This document shows, one piece after another, positions 9,084 to 17,981 of a DNA stretch of 64,000 nucleotides (within the stretch, counting starts at the first letter, position 1; the number at the start of each line of letters is the position of its first letter). The translations under genes were made by a program, and so were the position numbers. Under the pieces are notes generated by a model, which saw nothing but the letters and a program-made list of their open reading frames with translations, was not told where the DNA came from and did no database searches. This DNA comes from Paenibacillus sp. PL2-23 (lineage in GTDB: Bacteria; Bacillota; Bacilli; Paenibacillales; Paenibacillaceae), in the NCBI RefSeq assembly GCF_040834005.1, contig NZ_CP162129.1, positions 4,413,501 to 4,477,500 on the forward strand, in the 5' to 3' direction.

Positions 9084-10169
9084 TTAAATGACTGTAGCCG
9101 ACATTACGCTGTCGGCGTATGGAAATACAGGGAACGCCAAGTTGACGCCAACCGTACGCAAGCGCAGAGGATGCTTACTGACCAGATCGCGGAACACATA
9201 AATGCCCATGTCGCCAGTCAATTCGGCTTCGATTCCGTCTACCATGGATTCCGTCGTCTCTGCCCACAGATAGTTACCGAGCGGACCGTCAGGCAGCATT
9301 ACAAACCGATCTTGCGGCGCCATTCGGACTGTCGTAAATGCGAGTTTCCCACCCGTCAGCGCATCGTTTTCAGTGCGCGCCTGCGTGTCGTAAGCTACAA
9401 TACGAGGTAAGCTGAGCGAGTCCGTAACGGAGTCCAATTGAGCTTTAGTGAGTTGCGGCGGGTTTGCGCTGCCAGACGGGTCTCCATGATAGGCAAGCCG
9501 AACCGACTTGTTTTGAAGCAACAGCGAGATGATTTTTTGAGTCGTGAAGGCGCGAGTCAGGCGCACGCCGCGGTCCGCTTGGTATTGGAACCATGTTTGA
9601 ATATCAGTAAGCGGCGTCGAATTTACAAGATCATCCCACTTGTCCGTTCCCGTGAGAATCGGCTTCTGATCGTTGACGTAACCATAGTCGACGCTGATCT
9701 TCACGTTGCCTTCGGCATAAGTAATAGCTCCGATTGCAACAGCCTGCATTGCAATCCATTCGCGGCGGGCACGGATGGCATCCACAGCATACTTGCCGTC
9801 ATTGAGCTGCTCACGAACAATCGATGCAATTTCTTGACGCCGCAGTCCACCGCTCTGATTAGCCATCAGCAGCAGACGGATCAGCTTCTCGTCCATCCAG
9901 CGGCCACGCTGAATTTTCGGGATCTCAACTTGCGTGCCGGATACACCTTCTCGCGAACCGTATGCCGTCTCAGTGCCGAGCTCAGCGATTTGTGCCATGA
10001 CAGGCAGACGGGATGATGCTTTGATAACATCCACCGTCAGTTCGTCCGTCTGCTCTGGTGGGAAAAGCACGCTTTGCCAGTAATCATTCGGCACAGTGAC
10101 GTTGCTCGTATACGTCAACAATTCCTCGCCAGACAGCGCTTCTTCGAGCATTAACAATTCTTCATCCAT
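9084..10169 (-). CDS. Major capsid protein (lambda gpE family)
   Basis: 361 aa. The motifs VPNDYWQSVLFPPEQTDELT, SSRLPVMAQIAELGTE and VEIPKIQRGRWMDEKLIRLL, and the C-terminal VFRDLVSKHPLRLRTVGVNL, are characteristic of the phage capsid E family, which has an HK97-type fold. It forms the icosahedral shell. An AAGGAATGACTACCA leader precedes ATG 10169. The gene follows scaffold and decoration genes, the same order as in lambda-type heads. Confidence 0.92.
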   Translation of the reverse strand: MDEELLMLEEALSGEELLTYTSNVTVPNDYWQSVLFPPEQTDELTVDVIKASSRLPVMAQIAELGTETAYGSREGVSGTQVEIPKIQRGRWMDEKLIRLLLMANQSGGLRRQEIASIVREQLNDGKYAVDAIRARREWIAMQAVAIGAITYAEGNVKISVDYGYVNDQKPILTGTDKWDDLVNSTPLTDIQTWFQYQADRGVRLTRAFTTQKIISLLLQNKSVRLAYHGDPSGSANPPQLTKAQLDSVTDSLSLPRIVAYDTQARTENDALTGGKLAFTTVRMAPQDRFVMLPDGPLGNYLWAETTESMVDGIEAELTGDMGIYVFRDLVSKHPLRLRTVGVNLAFPVFPYADSVMSATVI

Positions 10170-10197
10170 TGGTAGTCATTCCTTTCTCGGTTGGGAA

Positions 10198-10575
10198 TTA
10201 GGCAAATACAATGTGTGGCATTTTCCCGCGTAACGTGGCGTCAACAGTCACTGGAATTCGAGCCGAAATAACCTTCGCCACTTCATAGGCTCCGACAACA
10301 TGATCGCCATCCTTGACGTTGATGGTACGTTTGAGGATGACTGTCGGGTTTTCACTGCCGTCCTCACCTGCAGCATCATAAGGCACGTATTTGCCAGAGG
10401 CGGTAAGCTTAGCCATCGGCATGCCTTTCTTAATGATTTTATTGCCTTCACTATCAGCATCCACGGCAGCCGCATCAATCGTGATGCCATTCGTTACTTC
10501 CCGAACAACATCAAGCGATGCGAGAATTTCATAGTCCGAGTCGACCTCGAACCGGTTTCTCGGTTGCAATCGCAT
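10198..10575 (-). CDS. Head decoration protein (gpD-like)
   Basis: 125 aa, beta-rich. The sequence LDVVREVTNGITIDAAAVDA, a central KKGMPMAKLTASGKYVPYD and a later EVAKVISARIPVTV match small head-decoration proteins that cement the expanded capsid. It lies between scaffold and major capsid genes. The AAGGAG site is about 11 nt from ATG 10575. Confidence 0.75.
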   Translation of the reverse strand: MRLQPRNRFEVDSDYEILASLDVVREVTNGITIDAAAVDADSEGNKIIKKGMPMAKLTASGKYVPYDAAGEDGSENPTVILKRTINVKDGDHVVGAYEVAKVISARIPVTVDATLRGKMPHIVFA

Positions 10576-10590
10576 GTAATTTCACTCTCC

Positions 10591-11304
10591 TTATCGTTTC
10601 CATGGGTCATTGCCTGCCGACACCGTCGTTCCAGCGCCTTGTGCCAACTTCTTCATTCGTTCTAGGCGGTCTTTTTTGTCGCTACCTCCACCGCCACCAG
10701 GCAAGTTTGCGCCAAAGGCGCCTGCACCCGGTTTTTGCTTTCCCAGGTGTGGCTTCTTCTTCAGAAGCTCTTCAAGCGCTTCTTTCACGCCGGTCAAATT
10801 GCCTTTGTCATCTTCCTTGACCTTAGACAGATTGGCCAAGGCATGCGCGTCTTCCCAATCGGCGAATCCGAGTTCACTCGCGAAAACCTTAACCTCGGCC
10901 GCAAGAAGGCGTTTGAACGTCTTATCGTTTTGCTCCTTCTCGCGTTCTTTCAGGCGTTCGTCCAGCAGCTTCTCAACGTCTGCGGGGTCGATTCCCTTGC
11001 TGTCGTCACCCTTGCCCTTGGAGCCACCTTCCGGCTTCTTCAACGCTGCCTGCATAGCTTCGACCGAGTCATAGCCCAGTTCTTTAGCCAGTGCCTTTTG
11101 CGCAGCCTTCTCGGCACGAGGCAAGCGTTGACCCATCATTGCATCTACTTCGGCCTGGGTAAATGTCTTCTCCCCGCCACCGGCGCCACCGCCGTTACCA
11201 CCATCTCCGCCGTCTCCACCGGAGCCGCCAGAGCCTCCGCCATCCCCTGCGAAAAGCTGAAGATTCAAGCGGAGTCGATATTGCCTTGCTATTGTCTCGT
11301 ACAT
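10591..11304 (-). CDS. Capsid scaffolding protein (DUF4355-type)
   Basis: 237 aa from ATG 11304, which has a perfect AGGAGG 6 nt upstream. Further upstream codons lack a ribosome site. After a short N-terminus ending LRLNLQLFAGD comes a Gly-rich linker, then FTQAEVDAMMGQRLPRAEKA and long charged helices, a pattern typical of DUF4355 phage scaffolds. The C-terminus is again Gly/Lys-rich and basic. It would guide procapsid assembly and then leave. It is located just before the decoration and capsid genes. Confidence 0.85.
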   Translation of the reverse strand: MYETIARQYRLRLNLQLFAGDGGGSGGSGGDGGDGGNGGGAGGGEKTFTQAEVDAMMGQRLPRAEKAAQKALAKELGYDSVEAMQAALKKPEGGSKGKGDDSKGIDPADVEKLLDERLKEREKEQNDKTFKRLLAAEVKVFASELGFADWEDAHALANLSKVKEDDKGNLTGVKEALEELLKKKPHLGKQKPGAGAFGANLPGGGGGSDKKDRLERMKKLAQGAGTTVSAGNDPWKR

Positions 11305-11403
11305 ATTGACCTCCTGTTTTAAGTCCGGGTGGACTATCCTCGAGTAGCCTTTTAACGTCATGCCACGGTTTGGACAAAAGAAAAAGCCGCTCGCTCGAGC
11401 GAC

Positions 11404-11634
11404 CTACTCCTTTATTACTTGCATTACATCATCCTTGCCACACTCCAGTAGACCAAGGGCCTCAAGGCTCGGTACATCACTCCATACCGTTTGAATCGTG
11501 TCATCAGTCAGTTTCACAACAACTACAAGGGATTTGATTCGACCATCCTCAGCAGCCTGAACCAAACTCATGGTGCACGTTAGTGGAGTTACCTTGCCTT
11601 GTCGCAAAGCGCGTCGTTCTCGAACTTCGTCCAC
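11404..11634 (-). CDS. Small hypothetical phage protein
   Basis: 76 aa, GTG start at 11634 with AAAGGAGG at ideal distance. It has an N-terminal basic segment, a helix (MSLVQAAEDGRIKSLVVVVK) and a strand with TDDTIQTVWSDVP. It ends acidic. No family recognised with certainty; similar-sized proteins of this kind occur between head and scaffold genes of Firmicutes phages. It is the second gene after the MuF protein, so an immunity or head-assembly role are both open. Confidence 0.65.
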   Translation of the reverse strand: MDEVRERRALRQGKVTPLTCTMSLVQAAEDGRIKSLVVVVKLTDDTIQTVWSDVPSLEALGLLECGKDDVMQVIKE

Positions 11635-11688
11635 GGGAACCTCCTTTTCTCAAAACAAAAACGCCCCCGCATATCGTGCGAAGACGCT

Positions 11689-12024
11689 TCAATAAGTGTA
11701 TGTCTTGCCTTCAAAATTCACCGTTCTTTCTTTCAAATTCACCTGCATACGGCCGGTTGCAATTCGTGGGAGATGCCACCACCACCGCTGCGGCGGATGC
11801 TCGGAGAAGATAACATCCGGACTGCCGTAGGAGGAAAGGAACGTCCTGACCTCGGCGGAACGGCGGAGCAATTGCTCATCCAATTTCTCTACTTTCTGGC
11901 GAACTGCCGGCTCTAACGATGCCGTGTAGAGTGCATCCCTGCTCAGTAGCGATAATTGTAGCTCCGGCAGGCTCAACAATTCGCCCGTAGCAACATCCTC
12001 GTAATCTTCAATTTCAATTTGCAC
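11689..12024 (-). CDS. Hypothetical protein overlapping the MuF gene; possible immunity protein
   Basis: 111 aa, GTG start at 12024 preceded by GGAGGTGG. It is acidic at the N-terminus (QIEIEDYEDVATGELLSLPE), then helical, then has an aromatic cluster (PPQRWWWHLPR) and a short beta tail. Its first 11 nt overlap the end of the MuF gene, so the two are probably co-translated. In MuF-toxin loci the gene directly downstream often encodes the antidote. That is the only reason for suggesting immunity here. No homology was recognised. Confidence 0.55.
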   Translation of the reverse strand: MQIEIEDYEDVATGELLSLPELQLSLLSRDALYTASLEPAVRQKVEKLDEQLLRRSAEVRTFLSSYGSPDVIFSEHPPQRWWWHLPRIATGRMQVNLKERTVNFEGKTYTY

Positions 12025-13480
12025 CCTCTTCCACCTCCTTCACAGTTCCGAGATACGTATATCCTTTGTCTACAGTCAGGTAGTTCCGATAATTAACCGG
12101 GGCATCGTGCGGAAATGACGTTTCCAGCTTACCGTCCTGGCCAACAATAGCAACCCATTTCTGACCGTCGCCGTAAACGAAATAATCTTGTTCAAATCCC
12201 TCAAGATGATATCGATAGACCTGGCTCTGGGGGCTGCGTACAAGCTCGCTAATCTTACCCTCATAGCGTTCAAGTGTCCAGCCCGTGGGGATCTGCTTGC
12301 GTTTGATTCGTTTAGCAAGGTGTGATTCCGCCAAAACAGGATTTTTCCATTCCGGTCCATTTTGTAACATGCTATCTCTCACAATTATAGCATTTTTCCC
12401 ATAGGAACGGATCGCTTCAGCGTTCTTTGGTAAAATTCTTCTCTTGTTAATTACGTTCGTCTTACGGTAAAGTTCCTGCAAATCGGCGTAAGCCTGTCCG
12501 CTCTTTGTCTTAATGCTGGCAAACTGCCGGAGATCAGGCGTATCGTTCGGCAGTACTGCCTTATATCGCATCCATTGCTTCCGAGTCTCGTTCTTCCTGG
12601 ACTTGTCACGCTGCATCTCGTTGTATCGCCGAATATTCGCTTCTGTCCTGTTGTCGGTAAATGGTCGATTCGACGTCGTAATCATGCGCTCGACCTCGTC
12701 CACCGGCGCGTACTCCTCAATCCAAGCTGATATGGAATGAACACAGTGCGAATGGTACGGCGGTCGCAACTCGAGCTTCGGGAAGCGCGGATCGTTGCCG
12801 CTTATCGAATAAACACGCCCCTGGTACTTCGCACAAAACTCGCAGGTAATGCCGACAAAATTGACGTAGACCAGGTCGAGCCCGTTCTGAACAACCATCT
12901 TCTCGATTCCAGTGACGTGCGCCTTCCGCTGATGGTAATGCACAACTCCGGCCATGTACTTGTCCGCAGGAATCTGCGCTCCGTTCTTCGCTACAATGCC
13001 GGTGATGCCTCGGTTGTTGATGTCGGCGACAGCTTGTTTCGTCGCCTCACGGCGGCTCATCCCCTCAGTCAGCGATCGCTCGTTTGCAGTGCGAACTGCA
13101 TTCTCGATGCGGCGTTTGGCGTCCCTGCTCATGTTGTCAGATGCCTCGAGGATGGAATAGAACGCATCGTCCATAATTGACTGCGCAGCTGGCTGATGGA
13201 TAAGCGGTCTCAACGTATCGTCTATGGCTTCTCTGGCTACTCCTACAGCGGTGATCTGTTGTACTGCAGCAGCTGCTCCCGCTCGGTATTCGTCACCAAT
13301 CAGAGCCGCTGTCTGCTGTCCGGCTTGCGCCGTCAGCTCCGCAATGATCTCCTCGATCTGCCGCAGGAGCATTTCTTTACGCAGCCGGCCGATACTGCTA
13401 TCCTCGAGCGACTGCACCAACTCGCGAAGCCGTTCATCTGCACGGACGTATAACGCGACAATCTGTTCCAGCGTCACCAT
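12014..13480 (-). CDS. MuF-type minor head protein with toxin-like C-terminal domain
   Basis: 488 aa. Residues about 170-260 form the MuF/SPP1-gp7 core (GLDLVYVNFVGITCEFCAKY, YSISGNDPRFP, PPYHSHCVHSISAW, with paired Cys and His). Ordinary versions end soon after. Here another ~220 residues follow. The last ~140 (ILPKNAEAIRSYGK, NPVLAESHLAKRIKRKQIP, YRYHLEGFEQDYFVYGDG, IVGQDGKLETSFP) resemble the barnase/EndoU/colicin/RelE-like nuclease domains fused to phage MuF proteins. The MuF part enters the head with the portal. The C-terminal part may be a DNA-injected effector. The start ATG 13480 lies next to the portal stop. Confidence 0.85.
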   Translation of the reverse strand: MVTLEQIVALYVRADERLRELVQSLEDSSIGRLRKEMLLRQIEEIIAELTAQAGQQTAALIGDEYRAGAAAAVQQITAVGVAREAIDDTLRPLIHQPAAQSIMDDAFYSILEASDNMSRDAKRRIENAVRTANERSLTEGMSRREATKQAVADINNRGITGIVAKNGAQIPADKYMAGVVHYHQRKAHVTGIEKMVVQNGLDLVYVNFVGITCEFCAKYQGRVYSISGNDPRFPKLELRPPYHSHCVHSISAWIEEYAPVDEVERMITTSNRPFTDNRTEANIRRYNEMQRDKSRKNETRKQWMRYKAVLPNDTPDLRQFASIKTKSGQAYADLQELYRKTNVINKRRILPKNAEAIRSYGKNAIIVRDSMLQNGPEWKNPVLAESHLAKRIKRKQIPTGWTLERYEGKISELVRSPQSQVYRYHLEGFEQDYFVYGDGQKWVAIVGQDGKLETSFPHDAPVNYRNYLTVDKGYTYLGTVKEVEEGAN

Positions 13481-13481
13481 G

Positions 13482-14975
13482 CTACACCGTCACGCGGGGC
13501 GGCTGTGCAAATGTCGGGTTAAGAGTTCCCGCGGCTGCCTGCTCGTCTTGAATTTTCTTGATTTCGTCTTCAATCGCCTTTTCGGACCAGTCCGGATGGA
13601 TGCGCCGAACGGTCGTCTCAAGTGATTGCACACCAGCGGCATACTTCTCCATCTCCTCACGATCACGCTCCGACTCGGCCCGCGGAAGCATATCTCCCCA
13701 TTCAACGACCGGATCCTTCACTTCCAGGTTCTGTCCCCCGAGAACATTCTCAAGGATGATGCACTTCCGGATTGCCGCTTTCAGTGCTGCGTCGAATTTG
13801 CTTTGAACAGCTTCTGCCTTGATAACCGACTGGATCCAGAGGTACAACAGCGCAACGCCGGAATCCCCTTTTGCTTCCTCCAGCCCGGCAGCCTGCAGCG
13901 ACGTCTTGCTGACGGCAAGCATGTATCGAATTAACCTGGTCACATGATCGAAGGAGTGCTGTGTCTTAGCGTCCCAAGTGATGTACATTGGCACGGCACC
14001 GTTTTTCTCATCGTAGCTGACTACTTCTAAATCGGCGTTCCGGACGAAGCGCTGGCCGTAATGCTTCTGATTCTGCCCGGCTACTGTGTCCCAGAGCGCC
14101 CGCGGTATAGCCAATTTCGGTTTGCCATGCTTCTCGAAGACGATTGAGTCCCGCGTGATCGTCCAATTGATCTCCTCCTGCAGCACATCTACGTTACGGA
14201 GTGCGGATCGGCCGCGCGGACTACCGAGCGTTTCCTCGTTTGGAACGCTGCCGCAGAGCAATTCGTTCACACCAACCAATTCGACATCCTCGGGGACATC
14301 CACGCCGTGCTCCTCGCCATAGGCTTGGGCATCGACCTTCTCATTGACCGTATCGCTCTCCATTTTAAAGGCGAGCTGCTGCACATGCAGTCCAGTATCT
14401 GTTAACATCTGGCGTTCGACTCGCAAAAATCGTTTCTTGCTGCCTTCTTCGCCCCATTCCTCAATCCAAGCTATATCCGCGCCTTGCTCATCATCATGGG
14501 GAAGAAAGCGGTCGGCAAACAGCCATTCAAACCATACACGGCCACGCTCATTCCGGCGCACTCGATAGGCGATGGCACCGTCTACCTGCTGCTGGCTTAC
14601 AGCCATCCATATCTTCTCGTTAACCTTCGACGCCGAGACAACAGCAGATACGAATTCAAGCTCTGAGCCCTGCTCAATATCCGCTGACACGTTGCCCAAC
14701 GCACGGTTAATAAGATCCGCCGGCACCTCTGCGACCAAGCAAGAGAAGTTGGCCACGATGTAAGGATGGTTAGTCTGAATTGTCTCGTGTTTCTGCTCCC
14801 ATTCCCGCAGGCTCTTCCGGTGCCACTTCATACGCTTATCAGCCCCGACCGACTTGGCGCGGGGAAAGATATCGGCATGATCGCCATCGTAGAGTGCGCG
14901 ATAATACAGCATTGATGCAGTCTCTTTGTCGAAGGGTGGCGGCGGGAACTTCTTCTTCAGATAATTGATCGTCAT
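13482..14975 (-). CDS. Portal protein (SPP1 gp6-like)
   Basis: 497 aa from ATG 14975, six nucleotides after AAGGAG. The reading frame runs further upstream into the terminase gene, but those codons are not used. Features include MTINYLKKKFPPPPF, the YRALYDGDHADIF segment, HPYIVANFSCLVAEVPADLI and GDSGVALLYLWIQSVIKAE with a long stem/crown helical region. It forms the dodecameric DNA gate and packaging motor docking site. It sits directly after terminase large, as usual. Confidence 0.92.
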   Translation of the reverse strand: MTINYLKKKFPPPPFDKETASMLYYRALYDGDHADIFPRAKSVGADKRMKWHRKSLREWEQKHETIQTNHPYIVANFSCLVAEVPADLINRALGNVSADIEQGSELEFVSAVVSASKVNEKIWMAVSQQQVDGAIAYRVRRNERGRVWFEWLFADRFLPHDDEQGADIAWIEEWGEEGSKKRFLRVERQMLTDTGLHVQQLAFKMESDTVNEKVDAQAYGEEHGVDVPEDVELVGVNELLCGSVPNEETLGSPRGRSALRNVDVLQEEINWTITRDSIVFEKHGKPKLAIPRALWDTVAGQNQKHYGQRFVRNADLEVVSYDEKNGAVPMYITWDAKTQHSFDHVTRLIRYMLAVSKTSLQAAGLEEAKGDSGVALLYLWIQSVIKAEAVQSKFDAALKAAIRKCIILENVLGGQNLEVKDPVVEWGDMLPRAESERDREEMEKYAAGVQSLETTVRRIHPDWSEKAIEDEIKKIQDEQAAAGTLNPTFAQPPRVTV

Positions 14976-14988
14976 GCGCATCTCCTTT

Positions 14989-16251
14989 CTACCAGCCGTT
15001 CGGACGCTGGTTGCTGTATTGTAACTCCGGCCGACGCAGCGGCTCTGCTGCATACCGCAATGCAGCCATAGCATCATCCATAAAGTTGACTGGTTCATCC
15101 AGATACAAGCCCGTCTTCTTGTCCTTACGCCATGACCACTGTTGGATTTCTTTAATCGTATTGAAGCAGTCCGGATGGATGTGAATCTTTCGCTGTTTCA
15201 GATAATCGATCTGCGCTTGAACGCTGCCAGGCTCCTTGACGACAGCGTTCGCGTTATAGCCTGCGTTTTGCCACATCTGGATCCGGTCCGGCTCCGCCGA
15301 GTCACAATACATGGACAGGTACTTGCTTAAGTTTTTACGATCGGCTAGCTCAATGATCTGGCCTGTGTCCATCTCGTGCACGTAGATTTCGTTGCAAATA
15401 AAAAACTCACCATCTTTAACACCGATGGTGAGAATCGCATTCGCATGGTTGAAGCCGAAGTCTTGCCCGATATGCATTGTGTCGAACATCTCGAAAGATG
15501 TATCGAAATCGTGAATGATGAAGTTCTTGAAGATCAGGCCACCGAGTTCTCCCCATTCGCCGAGACCATACACGGCGTATCCATCCGGATCCTCAAGTCG
15601 GCGCCGCTCCATCCGGCGATAATAAGCCGGGTCGATGAATCTATTCGTTCGGTACGTCGAATGATGGGCCAAAACATCCGGGCTCTCGTAATCAAAGTAC
15701 TTTCGTTTAATCCAGTGCTGGGCCGAGACCGGATTGAATGTGAACGTAATCTGATAATACAGATTCGGATTCAGCAGGATGCCGCGAAGCCGATCATCGA
15801 GAATGTCGACGTCAGATTCCTGCAGCTCAGTCGCTTCCTCCACCCATATCCAGACAAGCTTACCGTGATTAAAAGTAATTGACTTCAACTTTTCTCGATC
15901 GTCTGCATGATTGACGCCGCGGAAGATGACTTCATTGCCGGTTACTCGGCTCCGGATTGACAGCGGCGAGCGAAGCACTTCCCAGTACTCATCGGCGCGC
16001 GTTCCATATATTCGGTTGATGGCGCCGACTAACTCCGCGTAGGTACTGTTTCTGTTCGTCTCGTTGACCTTCCGGACACACAACAGGTTGGCCCCGGCGT
16101 ACTTCGGATCACCGAGCTTCAGGATGTAATCCTGAGCGATATTAACCGACTTCCCGGAGCCGGCGCTGCCACGGAGTACGCGGTAACGACGTTTCGTCCG
16201 GTTGACACGACGGAAGTGGCTATTGAACTGTACTTTAACAGCCGTGCTCAT
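14989..16251 (-). CDS. terL: Terminase large subunit
   Basis: 420 aa. The Walker A motif GSAGSGKSVN is near residue 30 and a Walker B-like WIWVEEATEL near residue 135. The C-terminal RNase H-like nuclease begins with the HIGQDFGFNHANAILTIG strand and continues to CDSAEPDRI. It belongs to the PBSX XtmB/Terminase_3 type. It pumps and cuts phage DNA at the portal. It overlaps the TerS stop by 4 nt (ATGA), implying coupling. Confidence 0.95.
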   Translation of the reverse strand: MSTAVKVQFNSHFRRVNRTKRRYRVLRGSAGSGKSVNIAQDYILKLGDPKYAGANLLCVRKVNETNRNSTYAELVGAINRIYGTRADEYWEVLRSPLSIRSRVTGNEVIFRGVNHADDREKLKSITFNHGKLVWIWVEEATELQESDVDILDDRLRGILLNPNLYYQITFTFNPVSAQHWIKRKYFDYESPDVLAHHSTYRTNRFIDPAYYRRMERRRLEDPDGYAVYGLGEWGELGGLIFKNFIIHDFDTSFEMFDTMHIGQDFGFNHANAILTIGVKDGEFFICNEIYVHEMDTGQIIELADRKNLSKYLSMYCDSAEPDRIQMWQNAGYNANAVVKEPGSVQAQIDYLKQRKIHIHPDCFNTIKEIQQWSWRKDKKTGLYLDEPVNFMDDAMAALRYAAEPLRRPELQYSNQRPNGW

Positions 16252-17111
16252 GACTCTTCGCCCTCGTTACCGTCATCACCATAGTCGACAACGATGTGCA
16301 GCGGCTCTTTGACATTATTGACCCCGAGCTTCCGGGCTTCACCGCGAAGCTTATCAACTCGAGCTTGCTGCTCAGGGCTTGAGATCTCATACAGTAGCTT
16401 GATCGCCTTAAGCTTCTGAGCCTGAACGCGAGTCAATCCTTCTTCGGTCTGGAGAATGCGCTCGACGGCGGATATGGTCTTCTCCTCAATCTCCGCCACC
16501 ACCAATTCGTCGCGCGTACTGACTACCGTCTTCGTCTTTCCAGTACGTTCATCGTGAACCGGAATTGCTTCCTTGATCGTCCGAAGCTGCTGCAGTTCCC
16601 TCCGTTGTGTTTCTGTCAGGCCTTCCGTCAGGTTCTTGATGCGATGTAGCATTCGGCGCTCTCGAATAGATAGTAAGGCAATCGATTCGGCAGCAAGCGC
16701 AGCCGGATCCTTGTCGATCTCCCCCAGCAACTCCTGCTCATCTTCATCCAGTGTGTCGAACCAAATAGACTCATGCTCGCCGGTCGTGACCGCCTTCTTA
16801 TTGCCGTGCGGCCCGCCGGGTCCGCCACGGTTGCCCTTGGCGTTCTGGTTGCCTCGAGGAGCGCCGCCCTTGTTGCCAACTGCGTTCTTGTTACCCTTCG
16901 GCGCTCCCTTTCGTTTGGTAACGTTACTATTGGATTCATTGGTAACGTTACTATTGAGATCGGCGGCCCATTTGTCCTGGCTCTTCCACTTTCGTATCTG
17001 GGTTTCCCCAAGGCTGAGTACGGCGGCGATGTCCTTAAGCAGCATCTTGCCACCGCTGCCCAGCCACATTTGCTTGGCAATGTCTCTATTCGGGCTGCGC
17101 TCCTTTGCCAT
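16248..17111 (-). CDS. terS: Terminase small subunit
   Basis: 287 aa. The N-terminal helix-turn-helix (NRDIAKQMWLGSGGKMLLKD, ending in SLGETQIRKWKSQDKW) is the DNA-recognition domain of PBSX XtmA/phBC6A51-type terminase small subunits. It is followed by a Lys/Gly/Asn-rich low-complexity linker (about residues 60-105) and a helical oligomerisation region. It recognises the packaging site and recruits TerL. The low-complexity segment carries short repeats of the NKNAVGNKGGAPRGNQNAKG type. Confidence 0.9.
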   Translation of the reverse strand: MAKERSPNRDIAKQMWLGSGGKMLLKDIAAVLSLGETQIRKWKSQDKWAADLNSNVTNESNSNVTKRKGAPKGNKNAVGNKGGAPRGNQNAKGNRGGPGGPHGNKKAVTTGEHESIWFDTLDEDEQELLGEIDKDPAALAAESIALLSIRERRMLHRIKNLTEGLTETQRRELQQLRTIKEAIPVHDERTGKTKTVVSTRDELVVAEIEEKTISAVERILQTEEGLTRVQAQKLKAIKLLYEISSPEQQARVDKLRGEARKLGVNNVKEPLHIVVDYGDDGNEGEES

Positions 17112-17141
17112 TTACATACCACCACCCCCAAATATTTAATT

Positions 17142-17170
17142 TTGCACTTTAACTGACCGATATATATAGA
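17142..17170 (+). promoter_or_regulatory. Promoter for plus-strand accessory gene
   Basis: TTGCAC (17142-17147), 17-nt spacer, TATAGA (17165-17170), upstream of AAGGAGG and ATG 17191. It lies between the divergent terS and accessory genes in AT-rich DNA. It would allow expression of this gene from the lysogen independently of the late operon. Confidence 0.6.
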
Positions 17171-17190
17171 TAAATCTAAGGAGGCAAAAC

Positions 17191-17622
17191 ATGATTTATT
17201 CCAAAATAGAATCTATTGAAAATTATCTAGACTCGATAAAAAGAAAAAAACCTGACCATATACATTTCGTGAGATCAAACCTAACATATATCATACAATG
17301 TGCAATTAGAAACGGAGAAGATGTTGAGCAAGAATTGAGGGATATTAGAATTCACTATCAAGGCCAACTACCACTATATAATGCCATAGCAAATTATACA
17401 GCTATATTAGCAATTTTAATTTCTCTGATAATAGCGTTATTTAGTGTCATTCCGTCATCAGATGAAAATCCCTCATTATTCATTTTTGCTATTTCACTAA
17501 TCATACTCATATTAATATTTATACTTCTCAAAACTATCGGACGAGCAAATAAAAAATTATCATCATTTACTATAATCATACAAGTTATTGACGAGTTATT
17601 AGAAACTCAAACTTACAAATGA
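17191..17622 (+). CDS. AT-rich plus-strand membrane protein (moron candidate)
   Basis: 143 aa. A charged N-terminal ~75 residues (KIESIENYLDSIKRKKPDH) is followed by two membrane helices at about residues 68-90 and 95-117 (ISLIIALFSVI; FAISLIILILIFILL) and a C-terminal helix. It is the only plus-strand gene within the late region. It has its own promoter and AAGGAGG site, and its base composition is much more AT-rich than the terminase genes. These are signs of a lysogenic-conversion gene such as superinfection exclusion. No family recognised, so function is not assigned. Confidence 0.75.
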   Translation: MIYSKIESIENYLDSIKRKKPDHIHFVRSNLTYIIQCAIRNGEDVEQELRDIRIHYQGQLPLYNAIANYTAILAILISLIIALFSVIPSSDENPSLFIFAISLIILILIFILLKTIGRANKKLSSFTIIIQVIDELLETQTYK

Positions 17623-17624
17623 GT

Positions 17625-17849
17625 TCACAGTTCATCCTTCTGCAGCTCAATATCCAGCTCAATCAGCTTCCGCAGATCATCAACTGTCTGAACCTCTATC
17701 CGACCTTCCTGAAAGTCCTTGACCCAACGGGCGATGGCCGCCTTGATGATCTTGCGGTACTGCTCCTTGCTCTCCAATATGCCTTGCGCGACATCAAGCT
17801 CATGTTGCAGAAGTAAATCATCATTCGAACACTCGTTCGAGTTTTTCAT
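17625..17849 (-). CDS. Small helical hypothetical protein before terminase
   Basis: 74 aa from ATG 17849, with GAGGTG 7 nt upstream. The upstream extension lacks a ribosome site. The protein is almost wholly helical and charged (LLLQHELDVAQGILESKEQY, AAIARWVKDFQEGRIEV, DDLRKLIELDIELQKDEL). It lies tail-to-tail with the plus-strand membrane gene, two bases apart. Similar small proteins are found beside terminase genes in Bacillus and Paenibacillus phages. Function unknown. Confidence 0.65.
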   Translation of the reverse strand: MKNSNECSNDDLLLQHELDVAQGILESKEQYRKIIKAAIARWVKDFQEGRIEVQTVDDLRKLIELDIELQKDEL

Positions 17850-17981
17850 TGCGAAACACCTCGGCATCCAGTATGATGGATATGAGATCGTGCTTCGTAT
17901 TTCAACCGTGGCCACGGCTGTGCACGATCTCGGCCGGGGTGTTCCTGGTCGGGCTGGAGAGGCGTTAGCGCGCCTCTCCTT

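Noticed and set aside
13482..15098. Longer portal start at 15098
   Set aside because: The extra codons lie inside the terminase gene; ATG 14975 has the correct ribosome site.
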